Shown: positions 7,363 to 15,730 of the stretch, in pieces
Layout of the letters: each line of letters starts with the position of its first letter
Position numbering within the stretch: the first letter of the stretch is position 1
NCBI GenBank assembly: GCA_023701385.1
Contig: JAMPXC010000023.1
Location: forward strand, 1-52,744
Length of the DNA stretch: 52,744 nt
Direction of reading: 5' to 3'
From: Pseudobdellovibrio sp.
GTDB lineage: Bacteria > Bdellovibrionota > Bdellovibrionia > Bdellovibrionales > Bdellovibrionaceae
Translations under genes and position numbers: made by a program
The notes under the pieces: model-generated
The model's input: the letters and a program-made list of their open reading frames with translations, nothing else
Told to the model about the DNA's origin: nothing
Databases searched by the model: none

Positions 7363-9000
7363 ATGGGGAACGGACAAAGTCGCAGAAAGTTTTTAGAAAA
7401 CGCTACAAAAAGTTTAGGCTTGGTGGGTATTTCACCAATGATGTCTAACTTCATTGTACAAACACTTTCTTCGCAAGTTTTTGCAGCGGGTACTGCAAAT
7501 ACAAGTGGATCAGATAAGATCTATATTTTCTTTGCTTTACCAGGTGGGCCTCCACGTTGGTTTTTCGATTTACCATTAACCCCTAATGGTAATACTACAA
7601 AATACACTGATGCTTTCTCACACGCCGGTGTAGCCACACATGTTGGTATGGCCGGAGCGGGTGATCCACAGGCGACTTATAAACCGTGGCGTGATCCAAA
7701 AAGTGGATATTGGTTACCTCCCGTGTGGGGTTCAAATCCTTCGGGCGGAAGTTTTACAAATTGTTTAGCGAATGCCGCTTTTATTCGTGGTGTGGATTTT
7801 GAAATTAACAATCACGATTTAGGTCGTTTACGTAATCAATCACCGATCATTGGTGGTTATTCGATTGCGGGCTTATTAGCAGAAAAAACTTTTAATGCAT
7901 TTCCAGCCGCGTCTTCAGGAAGTATTACGAGTGCTTTTAAGGCAACTAAGCCGATGTCACCGGTGGGTCTTAACTATACGGTGAACACAACAACAAACCC
8001 GATTGCTGCGACGATGCGCTATTTCTCGGGTAAAGCTCCGGTAGAAAACTTAGCGGTAGGCCAGGCATTATCAGAGTTTGATAAGTACGCTGATAAAAAT
8101 AACTTTATCCAAAAAAGTTTAACTGAATCAAAAGAAAGATCTGATGCCTTAGTTCAACAAGGTGTTGCGACTTTTACAAATAAATGGCAACCGACTTATG
8201 ATAAGTATTTATTGAAAGTCAGAGAAGCGATGTCGTTAAATAACACATCAGCTTTTATGGACACTAAGCCAATTACGCCACCGCCGATGAAAAACGGTAA
8301 CCCAGATATGCGTACCCGTCGTGCTGACGGTACATTTATGGGTGATCTTTCTGACTACCGTAATATGGTCAATGATCAAACAACAGTTTCAAACTTAGCA
8401 GCTACTTTTGCGACAGTAGAAATTTTAATTACGATGGGCTTAACTCAAGTTGTGACAGCTGACTTAGGCGGTATTGCGAACTTAATTATGAATAATGCCG
8501 GTGGTAAGTTCGCTATTTCTAATGACCAACATTTTATTGGTACTTTAGTTTCTACAATTGCCACAACGTTCATGTACCGTGCGATGATTAATTGCACCGA
8601 AGAGTTAGTGCAAACGTTAAAAGAAAAAGGTCTGTTTGATAAAACGATCATCCAATTCGGTGCTGAATTTAACCGTACTGCAAAAGCCGACGGTTCTGGT
8701 TCAGACCACGGTTTCAAAGGTTGTTCAGTTCTTTTAATTTCAGGAATGATCAAAAAAACACTTGTTCTTGGAAACGTAAAAGAAGATGCAACTTCAACTT
8801 ACAAAGGCCACTGGGGTATGGCAGCACCTCACCCCATTGCAGGTAACGATTATCCATTACGTTTAAATGACGTATGTAAAACGATCTGCGGTATGTTAGG
8901 TCTTAAAAACGTTTCAAATAATGGCGAATACATTTTACAAAACAACGGTTCTCAGTGGGAAGCTTTTACAGGCACTAAAGGAGAGGCGAAAAATGTTTAA
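7363..9000 (+). CDS. Tat-exported DUF1501-like protein
   Basis: 545 aa. The N-terminus has a textbook twin-arginine motif S6-R-R-K-F-L followed by a hydrophobic segment, so it is exported folded, probably with a cofactor or metal. The C-terminal part contains EFNRTAKADGSGSDHG, resembling the E-F-G-R-T...D-H motif of DUF1501 proteins, which have the alkaline phosphatase/sulfatase fold. GGGGG with 6-base spacing precedes the start. Its end overlaps the next lipoprotein gene by 8 bases. It follows the PSD-type cytochrome, the usual partner. Substrate unknown. Confidence 0.75.
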   Translation: MGNGQSRRKFLENATKSLGLVGISPMMSNFIVQTLSSQVFAAGTANTSGSDKIYIFFALPGGPPRWFFDLPLTPNGNTTKYTDAFSHAGVATHVGMAGAGDPQATYKPWRDPKSGYWLPPVWGSNPSGGSFTNCLANAAFIRGVDFEINNHDLGRLRNQSPIIGGYSIAGLLAEKTFNAFPAASSGSITSAFKATKPMSPVGLNYTVNTTTNPIAATMRYFSGKAPVENLAVGQALSEFDKYADKNNFIQKSLTESKERSDALVQQGVATFTNKWQPTYDKYLLKVREAMSLNNTSAFMDTKPITPPPMKNGNPDMRTRRADGTFMGDLSDYRNMVNDQTTVSNLAATFATVEILITMGLTQVVTADLGGIANLIMNNAGGKFAISNDQHFIGTLVSTIATTFMYRAMINCTEELVQTLKEKGLFDKTIIQFGAEFNRTAKADGSGSDHGFKGCSVLLISGMIKKTLVLGNVKEDATSTYKGHWGMAAPHPIAGNDYPLRLNDVCKTICGMLGLKNVSNNGEYILQNNGSQWEAFTGTKGEAKNV

Positions 9001-9724
9001 GTCAATGTATGCTCGAATTTCATTAGTGATCGTCTCTTTATTTGTGATGGTTCACTTCCAAAACTGTGCGCCACAAAAAGAAGATTCAGTTTTCGATTCA
9101 ATGAACAATGCGGGAACTATTGAGCAGATTCACAAAGATAATGATCATGGTAAAGAAATACCGACAGAAGAAAAAACGGCGATGGAGATTTCAAAATCTT
9201 TACTAGACCGTTCGATGATTTATTCATTATTCATTGATATCTTTGGTCCGGATGCAGCCGTGGTTGCAGCGTTAAATCAATTACGTGCTGAGCGTGCGGT
9301 ATTTGGTGGCCCTTGCTCAATTTATGAAAATTTTAAATCGGCCCGTAACGGATTTAAAATGGATTCAGAAGCTGAAAGTTGCGCTAACTCTGAAACAGCG
9401 AACAACTTAGCAGCTCCGGTAAATCCAGTAGCAAACGTATTACAACAAGCTTTAGTGAATGATGTTTGCCAACAGATGATTGGTAACGCAAAAACTTATG
9501 CTTACGCGATTGCACAGATTAAAGAAAGCCCAAGAGTAGCGATTCCGGCAAATAGTTCAGCTAATGTGTTAAAATTATTCCGCTTATTTTACCGCGGAAA
9601 GCCAGATCCAGACTCGTCGCTTGTAAACAGCTTACAAGTTTTAGTGGGTGAACCCGCTAGTCATGATGGTTGGAAGATGGCGATTTCAACGACCTGTGTA
9701 TCAAGCCACTGGCAGGCCCTATGA
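8993..9724 (+). CDS. lipoprotein of the exported redox cluster
   Basis: 243 aa from the ATG at 8993 with GGAGAGG just upstream; the longer frame back to 8921 lies inside the previous gene. Hydrophobic signal (residues 8-22) ends in F-Q-N-C25, a lipobox-like site with Asn at -1. The mature part is helical with a few cysteines and no recognised domain. Overlaps the DUF1501 gene by 8 bases and the cytochrome gene by 4, so it belongs to the same translational chain. Likely lipid-anchored partner of the neighbouring exported proteins; function unknown. Confidence 0.7.
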   Translation: MFKSMYARISLVIVSLFVMVHFQNCAPQKEDSVFDSMNNAGTIEQIHKDNDHGKEIPTEEKTAMEISKSLLDRSMIYSLFIDIFGPDAAVVAALNQLRAERAVFGGPCSIYENFKSARNGFKMDSEAESCANSETANNLAAPVNPVANVLQQALVNDVCQQMIGNAKTYAYAIAQIKESPRVAIPANSSANVLKLFRLFYRGKPDPDSSLVNSLQVLVGEPASHDGWKMAISTTCVSSHWQAL

Positions 9725-10284
9725 TGAAACTTTGGGGGGCCTTAGTTTTCTTTATAGGTTCAATGGCTGCGGCACAAGAAGTTGTGCCGCTGTTTCGCAA
9801 TGATAGCCTTACGACATTTGTAACAATGCCGTTTCGTTTACAGGATGGCAGTGGCCAGGCTATTTCTATTGTGAGCATTGATATCACAAGCTCTAAAGAA
9901 AATTGCCAAGGTATGATTGATCCCAAGATCAGTTCTAATTTTCTGGTCAAATGTACAAAAGAAGGTGCTTTATCTGTTGATGTTTACTTCAAAGACTCAA
10001 GTGGATCGATGATGCGTATCGTTTATGACGACATCACCGTCACTAAAATTTCTGACTCGGCGACAGTGCTACAACCTGTTACCGAAGATCCTGATAAATA
10101 CAAAGCCGGACGTGATTTATTTGCGACGTACTGTATGAAGTGCCATCAGGCCGCACACGATAAAGCTAACAAATCATCAACACAGATTAAAAGTGCGATT
10201 ACCAATATCGGTAGCATGAAATCAATTAAGCTGACTGATGCACAAATCAAATCGATCAGCGAATATCTAAATAACTTAGATTAA
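9721..10284 (+). CDS. small exported monohaem cytochrome c
   Basis: 187 aa starting at the ATG that overlaps the upstream stop (ATGATG; the second ATG is also possible). Signal peptide (1-18, ending AAAQ). Residues 20-110 are a beta-rich, uncharacterised domain; residues 120-187 are a class I cytochrome c with C138-M-K-C141-H142 and a downstream Met in NIGSMK as candidate distal ligand, closing with the usual C-terminal helix. A periplasmic electron carrier, probably serving the PSD/DUF1501 pair encoded just before it. Confidence 0.8.
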   Translation: MMKLWGALVFFIGSMAAAQEVVPLFRNDSLTTFVTMPFRLQDGSGQAISIVSIDITSSKENCQGMIDPKISSNFLVKCTKEGALSVDVYFKDSSGSMMRIVYDDITVTKISDSATVLQPVTEDPDKYKAGRDLFATYCMKCHQAAHDKANKSSTQIKSAITNIGSMKSIKLTDAQIKSISEYLNNLD

Positions 10285-10297
10285 GAAAGGGGGATAT

Positions 10298-10768
10298 ATG
10301 ATTAAATTTAAAAATAGCACAAAAAGAATTGTCCCTCTGTTAGGTTTGATGGGTTTATTTTTATTTCAATTTCAAAATTGTGCGAAAAAAGAATTCGTCT
10401 TTGAAGATTCTCTGGTCACAGATACTATGGATTATTTCGAATATCGCTATGAAAAGGCGACGCCGATTTATTTCGAAGTTCAGGTTTTACCATCAACGTC
10501 AGATGCGACATATCAGTCTTATGATATCTTAGGTTTTGCAACACCATCTGACGGTTCAGAAGTCGCTATCGATTGGAAAATCAACCTTTACGATACCAGT
10601 GGTGTTGCCATCGGTGTTCAAAAAACAGGGCAGCTGGCTGCCGGCGACACGCGCATCAGTGAAACTTACACAACTTATAAAACAAAAAAAATAGGATCAG
10701 CAGTGATTCAAGTGAAGAAAGCAACAGAGGTAAACTATTATGAATACAAAAAAATATACAACTACTAA
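10298..10768 (+). CDS. small lipoprotein with FQNC lipobox
   Basis: 156 aa. A basic start and hydrophobic core (10-25) lead to F-Q-N-C28-A, the same unusual lipobox as the lipoprotein encoded at 8993. The mature domain is beta-rich, suggestive of an Ig-like or PKD-like fold (alternating strands from YFEVQVLP onward), but no family is certain. A GGGGG leader lies four bases from the start. The 3' end overlaps the YceI gene by 29 bases. Probably an envelope-anchored component of the same cluster. Confidence 0.65.
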   Translation: MIKFKNSTKRIVPLLGLMGLFLFQFQNCAKKEFVFEDSLVTDTMDYFEYRYEKATPIYFEVQVLPSTSDATYQSYDILGFATPSDGSEVAIDWKINLYDTSGVAIGVQKTGQLAAGDTRISETYTTYKTKKIGSAVIQVKKATEVNYYEYKKIYNY

Positions 10769-11255
10769 ACTAAGCCTATTAACTACAGCCGTTGTACTTG
10801 CCTTTACAATGAAAGCACACGCAGGCCAGGTTGAGGCTTCGGTCGTTGTAAATCCTGTAGGTGATTTCACTGCAGAATTTAAAGACATTGATGGTTTTGC
10901 TTATGTTGATGGTGACGGTTTTAAAGCCGATGCTTTTGTTATTCCATGGTCAAAAGTTGATACCGGCATGAGCGTTCGTAACAAACACACCAAAGAGTAT
11001 TTTCACGCTGATAAATACCCAAATATCGAAGTTATGCAAGCTATCGGTAAAGGTGGCAAAGGTGTTGCCAAAATTAAAATGAATGGCGAAGAGCAAATCG
11101 TTAAGGGAACATACACTAAAGATGGTAATAACATCGTGGCCGAATTTCCTGTGACTTTAAGTAAGTTCAAAGTAACGAACATTAATTTTAAAGGCGCTGG
11201 TGTACAGGACGAAGTCAAAGTTAAAGTCACCGTACCTATCAAAGCTAAAAAGTAA
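10740..11255 (+). CDS. YceI family periplasmic protein
   Basis: 171 aa with a signal peptide (about 1-28, ending AHA). The mature domain matches YceI: an initial beta-strand region, then the conserved S-V-R-N/D-x-H...Y-F-x-A-D-K-Y-P block and a lipocalin-like series of strands. YceI-like proteins bind polyisoprenoid or other amphiphiles and often accompany cytochromes (cytochrome b561 neighbours in other bacteria). AGAGG precedes the start. Last gene of the exported redox cluster; a hairpin at 11271-11303 follows. Confidence 0.8.
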   Translation: MNTKKYTTTKLSLLTTAVVLAFTMKAHAGQVEASVVVNPVGDFTAEFKDIDGFAYVDGDGFKADAFVIPWSKVDTGMSVRNKHTKEYFHADKYPNIEVMQAIGKGGKGVAKIKMNGEEQIVKGTYTKDGNNIVAEFPVTLSKFKVTNINFKGAGVQDEVKVKVTVPIKAKK

Positions 11256-11270
11256 TCCCATTTTGAGACA

Positions 11271-11303
11271 GTGTCGGGCCGATGGTGTAAAATGGCCTGA
11301 CAC
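11271..11303 (+). terminator. 10-bp hairpin after the YceI gene
   Basis: GTGTCGGGCC pairs with GGCCTGACAC (one G-U pair) around a 13-base loop. No T-run follows, so it may be a rho-assisted end or an mRNA 3' stabiliser rather than an intrinsic terminator. Confidence 0.4.
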
Positions 11304-11414
11304 ATGTATGCTTAACGCTTACACCCGTATCAAGTCGCCACAATCAGGTATCAATAAACAAATCTAAGACGGCACAAGTTTCGCTTTATATCTTCTCTGG
11401 GTGGGGGAAATGAT

Positions 11415-12296
11415 ATGAAGCACATTTTATTTCTGAGTTTGATTCTTGCGGCGCTTGTCGCCAATGCTCAAGAGTTCCAAGTTAATGTTGTTGAAACAGA
11501 TCCTAATCTAGAAATTAAAATCCAGAGCGCTGAAACAGAAGCGCAAGCGGTTGAAGATTGCGTGGGTTGTAATGATAACCCTTCATTAGCCCCTCAACCG
11601 GTGGCTACGATCGCTGAAACCGGTGCTCACTTAGATAAAGTCAGCTCTGAAGAAGGCTGGATGAACGCGTGTAGCGAATTCGTACAAGATGGTGAGATCG
11701 GCCAGTACGGCGACATGATCCGTAGTGAAGTGATGAAGCCAAACCAGTATATGAATATAAAAAAAGGCGATGCTGATTTAGCAGGTCTTTGTCCGAATTA
11801 TCCGATGATGGATGATAGCAGTAAGGCCAATGTTTTTTTATTAATTTTAACCTCAATGGCGTTTGAAGAAAGCTCGTGTAATAACGATAAATCAACGCGC
11901 GGCCCGAATGGAACGGCCAAAGGTTTCTTTCAGTTACATTTAGGTAAAGAAGCTTCATACGGTCCAGAGTGTAATAACTTCGATAGCCGCACAGGAGCAG
12001 GCAGTGTTATGTGCTCTTTAAGTGTTATTAATAAACAAATGGGTGATGGCGATTTATTCCGCCAGGATAGTAACTACTGGGATGTATTGCGTCCACAACG
12101 TTGGAGCAAGAAAAAGAAAAAATACTTTCCTAACCCGTCTTACGCGCAAATCAGAGTAGCTATTGCTGAGTTTGCACCATGTAATGAAAGACAAAGTTCA
12201 TCTTTAGCTACAGATGTAAAGACCAATAAACAATTATTCCAAGTGATGGATAAAAAGATTTTTCATAAAGCTGAAGTTGTAGAATTTGATCTGTAA
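11415..12296 (+). CDS. exported lytic-transglycosylase-like protein
   Basis: 293 aa with a signal peptide (1-18). After an acidic linker with C-V-G-C, residues about 140-260 resemble the lysozyme/SLT fold: AFEESSCN around E151-E152 (catalytic Glu candidate), then G-x-x-K-G-F-F-Q-L-H, corresponding to the G-L-x-Q motif of family 1 transglycosylases. Several paired cysteines suggest disulfides in the periplasm. Would cleave peptidoglycan glycan strands. GGGGG leader with 7-base spacing. It ends inside the convergent YihY gene, overlapping by 34 bases. Confidence 0.65.
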   Translation: MKHILFLSLILAALVANAQEFQVNVVETDPNLEIKIQSAETEAQAVEDCVGCNDNPSLAPQPVATIAETGAHLDKVSSEEGWMNACSEFVQDGEIGQYGDMIRSEVMKPNQYMNIKKGDADLAGLCPNYPMMDDSSKANVFLLILTSMAFEESSCNNDKSTRGPNGTAKGFFQLHLGKEASYGPECNNFDSRTGAGSVMCSLSVINKQMGDGDLFRQDSNYWDVLRPQRWSKKKKKYFPNPSYAQIRVAIAEFAPCNERQSSSLATDVKTNKQLFQVMDKKIFHKAEVVEFDL

Positions 12297-13093
12297 AAAT
12301 ACTTTTGTTGCAAGAAGGCGCACAGTGATGCGCCTGAAAGCACGATACACCAGACCACTAATAACCAAAGCATAAAAATCGGAAACGATGCTAATGAGCC
12401 GTAGATTTTATTTTGTCTAAAAACTTTTAACGAAACCCATAAAAACGAACTTTGCACCAGTGAAATTCCAAAGGCTGCAATCGCTGCACAGATTAAACTT
12501 GCGCGTTTAGAAACTTTTGTGTCAGGTACAACCGTATATAAAATCCATAAAGCAAAACCGATCACTAAACCAAACAAGAACTGCTGATGAATTGTTTTGC
12601 CGAGCTCTTCAATGATTTTAACTGAGCGAAGACCGATAAAGCCAGCAAGGAGTGCGGGTAAACTCACAAGCACTATTGAGTGAAGCCACATACGCTGGAT
12701 AAACGGTTTACGTGGTTTAATGCGCCACAAGTGATGAAAAGCCGTATCGATATTTCTAAATAATCCAACAGTTGTAAAAATAAGAAAAATAACCCCGGTG
12801 TAGCCCAAGGTTTTAGATTGGATTTTTGTGACCGAAGTTTTTAAGTATTGTGTAACGGTATTGCCAGTCGCTTCTTTTAAATACGACATCAATACCCCTT
12901 CAACCTGCGGGTAAATTTTTTCTAATTCACCGACAGATTGAAAGACCGCTAAGATAACCACTAAAAACGGAATTACCGCAAAAAGGGTCGAGTATGAAAG
13001 ACTGGCCGCTGCAAAACGAATTTCAGCAAATTCGTCAGTCAACTTTCTCAAGAAAGTTTTGATATTGCTAAGAATTGATTTTATTCCAGCCAA
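12263..13093 (-). CDS. YihY/BrkB family inner-membrane protein
   Basis: 276 aa with about six membrane helices. The N-terminal AAASLSYSTLFAVIPFLVV and the later YTVVPDTKVS and YGSLASFPIFMLWL match the YihY/virulence-factor BrkB family (once misnamed RNase BN). Function remains unclear; a lipid or polymer transport role has been proposed for relatives. Last gene of the minus-strand operon that starts with a sigma54 regulator; its start overlaps the hydrolase gene by 13 bases, consistent with coupling to phospholipid synthesis genes. Confidence 0.85.
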   Translation of the reverse strand: MAGIKSILSNIKTFLRKLTDEFAEIRFAAASLSYSTLFAVIPFLVVILAVFQSVGELEKIYPQVEGVLMSYLKEATGNTVTQYLKTSVTKIQSKTLGYTGVIFLIFTTVGLFRNIDTAFHHLWRIKPRKPFIQRMWLHSIVLVSLPALLAGFIGLRSVKIIEELGKTIHQQFLFGLVIGFALWILYTVVPDTKVSKRASLICAAIAAFGISLVQSSFLWVSLKVFRQNKIYGSLASFPIFMLWLLVVWCIVLSGASLCAFLQQKYFYRSNSTTSAL

Positions 13094-13980
13094 AAACGTT
13101 CCTTCACTTTGTAATCGGCTTTATCTGGTTCGACCGTGGCGACATCACAGTACGGATCATGTTCAAAAAAGAAATAAGTCTGTTTATCTAATGAAGATTT
13201 TAAAAGCTGGGCTTTTTCTTCGATAACTACCAGCGGATGTAAATCATAACCCATCACCCAAGCTGATCTCACATGTGTTGAAGTGGCAATCACATCGCCG
13301 CAGTAAATAAGCTTTTGTACATCGTCTTCAACGATCACAACTTGTTGGCCTGTGGTATGGCCATTAGAAACCCACACTGAAATATTCGGCAACAGATCTT
13401 TTTTAGAACCATCAACTAACGTTAATTTGCCGGCTTCTAAAAGTGGTTCAAAGTTGGGCGCTAAGTAACTGGCTTTTTCACGAACATTAGGATGCCGGGC
13501 TGTTTTTAAATTTTCAGCCTGCACATAGTACTTAGCATTTGGAAATGTTGCCTGAACTTTGCCATCAATTTCGCTTGTAGCACCACCAGCATGATCAAAG
13601 TGCAGGTGAGTCAGGATCACATCTGTAATATCTGAAAAAGTTAAGCCGTAAGCTTCTAATGATTTTTTAAGGCTAGGGCCTGAAGTGTCCACTCCGTAAA
13701 GTTCGGCAAACTTCGCTCCTAATTTATCGCCGTACTTCGCGATAAAATCGCTGCCGTTACCTGTATCAATCAAAACATTACGATCTTTTGATTTTAATAA
13801 TAAAGCGCGCGCTTCCATTTCAATACGGTTTTGCTCATCAGCAGGATTTGTTTTCTCCCACAGCGCTTTTGGTACAGTTCCAAACATCGCACCACCATCA
13901 AGACCAAATAGTCCTGTAGGTAGTGGAATCACTTCGTAGCCGCCAATATTTAAGTGAATTTTTGCGTAATTAGCTTTCAT
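13081..13980 (-). CDS. metallo-beta-lactamase-fold hydrolase
   Basis: 299 aa, cytoplasmic. Zinc-binding motif H125-L-H127-F-D129-H130, with the upstream VLIDTG and later SNGHTTGQ and YCGD segments of the MBL fold, all intact. The layout resembles the AHL-lactonase-like/MBL hydrolase group, but the substrate cannot be read from sequence. It overlaps both neighbours (11 bases with plsC, 13 with yihY), so it belongs to the lipid operon; a phospholipid- or lactone-directed activity is only a guess. Confidence 0.85.
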   Translation of the reverse strand: MKANYAKIHLNIGGYEVIPLPTGLFGLDGGAMFGTVPKALWEKTNPADEQNRIEMEARALLLKSKDRNVLIDTGNGSDFIAKYGDKLGAKFAELYGVDTSGPSLKKSLEAYGLTFSDITDVILTHLHFDHAGGATSEIDGKVQATFPNAKYYVQAENLKTARHPNVREKASYLAPNFEPLLEAGKLTLVDGSKKDLLPNISVWVSNGHTTGQQVVIVEDDVQKLIYCGDVIATSTHVRSAWVMGYDLHPLVVIEEKAQLLKSSLDKQTYFFFEHDPYCDVATVEPDKADYKVKERFWLE

Positions 13981-14788
13981 TCTCAGTTCCCTCGTCGGTT
14001 GTTAATTCCTGCAGGGTCTTTTCGCTGTTATCCTGTGCTGTTTCATCTGAATCATCCATTAAGTCATCTGGTACAATCGATGGATCAATGGTTTTTACCC
14101 AGTTAATATAATTCTGCTGAACGATTTCAATATTTGTCGGTTCTTGCACCGGACCGATATGAACAGTTAGTTTACCAGGTTTAGCGAAGATAGCACCCTT
14201 TGGCCAAAGTTTAAGATTACCTTCAATGTATAAAAATAAAATCGGTGTTTTTGTTTTTTCAGCAAAGATACTGATTCCACGTTTAAATTCCTGAAGCTTG
14301 CCATCTTTTGAACGTGTGCCTTCAGGAAAGATAATTAGCCACATGCGGTCTAATTCTTTTAATAACGTTAAAATTAAATTTACCGCTTCGCCTTTACGGT
14401 CCTTACGATCAATCGGAATAGCTCCCAAACAGTGCGCCGAAAAGAACGTAAATAACGGGTTTCTAAAGAAATAATCTTTAGCTGCCGCCATATATAAATC
14501 AAACCAGTGTTTACGCGGAATACTTGCGGCAATTGAAGTCGCATCTAAGTGAGAAGCGTGGTTTGAAATGATAATTAATTTTTTATGTTTAGCGTACAGA
14601 TCATTAAAATCGCCACCTTTAACAGTTAAGCGAATGTACATGGTGTAAAACCATTTTTTTAAAATTAAAAACCAGATAAAACGAATAATTTTGCTGGATA
14701 GATCATAGTGATGGGTAAATAACGGGAGATGTTTTAAATGTCCCGGTAGTTTAGTCCATTGATCATTATCGTAGTTCCATTCGCGCAT
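13970..14788 (-). CDS. plsC: 1-acyl-glycerol-3-phosphate acyltransferase
   Basis: 272 aa. Acyltransferase motifs are complete: N-H77-A-S-H-L-D82 (H-x4-D catalytic pair), a GAIPIDR block and FPEGTRS (154-160). A hydrophobic segment near residues 35-52 would anchor it to the inner membrane. It acylates lysophosphatidate to phosphatidate, the substrate of the CdsA encoded six bases upstream. The C-terminus has an extra acidic tail of about 30 residues. An OlsA-type lyso-ornithine-lipid acyltransferase is an alternative, since an OlsB-like gene is elsewhere in the window. Confidence 0.88.
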   Translation of the reverse strand: MREWNYDNDQWTKLPGHLKHLPLFTHHYDLSSKIIRFIWFLILKKWFYTMYIRLTVKGGDFNDLYAKHKKLIIISNHASHLDATSIAASIPRKHWFDLYMAAAKDYFFRNPLFTFFSAHCLGAIPIDRKDRKGEAVNLILTLLKELDRMWLIIFPEGTRSKDGKLQEFKRGISIFAEKTKTPILFLYIEGNLKLWPKGAIFAKPGKLTVHIGPVQEPTNIEIVQQNYINWVKTIDPSIVPDDLMDDSDETAQDNSEKTLQELTTDEGTENES

Positions 14789-14794
14789 CGTTCT

Positions 14795-15730
14795 TTACTC
14801 CAAGCTTTTTAGGGCAAACATGACAAAGTAAAAAATTGGCGCCACAAAAATTAAACGGTCCATACGTTGTAAAAAATCACCGCGGCCTAAGACGAACGGT
14901 CCTACAGTTTTTACGCCCGCATCTTTACGGAATACGGCCATCACTAAATCACCAACCACGCCGCCGAACGAAGCTACAAGGCCTGAAGCTAACCAGTATT
15001 TTTCACCACGGTCTGGAAGTAAGTGGCGCATACCGTAAGCTAATAACACCGTCATAATAATTGAAACAAACGTGCTCATTAAAGTGCGGCGCTGAGAAAT
15101 CTCGGCAAAAATTTTTGAACCACGGAAATAACCACTGATCGCTAAGTTTGTGTTGTCACAGAACTCAGTCAGGATAACTAGGTACATTAATTGGTAAATA
15201 CCGTTTTCGTAATTTAAAAGTAAGGCTAAGTGCATGAACGACCAGCCTAAGAAGATAAATCCTAAAAGCGCTAGTGAGATGTACTGAATCATGTTTTTAG
15301 TTTCACGTTGAATTAACGGAACTAAACAAAGCATACCCAGCACAACCATCGGCATCGAGTTGTAAGCCACAAGATTATCGTAATACGAACAAGCCGCTAG
15401 GCCTAAAATACCCACGTAGGCGATATACACAAACGGGCTTCGGTGAAACATGCCCATAATTTGAAAATAAGATTTAGCGCCAGCGATCGCAAATAGTGTT
15501 AAAGCAATAAAAGGAACCGGAAAGGGAAGGCCAAGAAGACCAAACATAATCGGTGCAAAGATCAGCCAGCTTTTAATCGAGGCCCAAGCCACCATCGAGT
15601 ACTGATTTTTTTTGCGAAGTAAGAAATTAACAATACCGCCTAAAAAGATAACTCCAATAACGATAAGAGCTGTTTGTTGGTAAATAGGGCTTTGCCAGCC
15701 TGTAAAGTCTGATTGGATGGGGCTACTCAT
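14795..15730 (-). CDS. cdsA: phosphatidate cytidylyltransferase
   Basis: 311 aa with about eight membrane helices. The C-terminal signature (F-R-K-D-A-G-V-K then GRGDFLQRMDRL) corresponds to the CdsA motif with its metal-binding D and D-R-x-D residues; an internal E-F-C-D-N motif also fits the family. Makes CDP-diacylglycerol from phosphatidate and CTP. Its start overlaps the sigma54 regulator's end by 8 bases, and plsC follows after 6 bases. The P-G-H-G-G part of the classic motif is replaced by V-L-G-R-G, as in the divergent YnbB-like branch. Confidence 0.88.
   Translation of the reverse strand: MSSPIQSDFTGWQSPIYQQTALIVIGVIFLGGIVNFLLRKKNQYSMVAWASIKSWLIFAPIMFGLLGLPFPVPFIALTLFAIAGAKSYFQIMGMFHRSPFVYIAYVGILGLAACSYYDNLVAYNSMPMVVLGMLCLVPLIQRETKNMIQYISLALLGFIFLGWSFMHLALLLNYENGIYQLMYLVILTEFCDNTNLAISGYFRGSKIFAEISQRRTLMSTFVSIIMTVLLAYGMRHLLPDRGEKYWLASGLVASFGGVVGDLVMAVFRKDAGVKTVGPFVLGRGDFLQRMDRLIFVAPIFYFVMFALKSLE

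Noticed and set aside
11294-11307. Possible third sigma54-like site (GG-N10-GT) before the transglycosylase gene
   Set aside because: It overlaps the 3' hairpin of the YceI gene, lacks the TTG element and is over 100 bases from the start.
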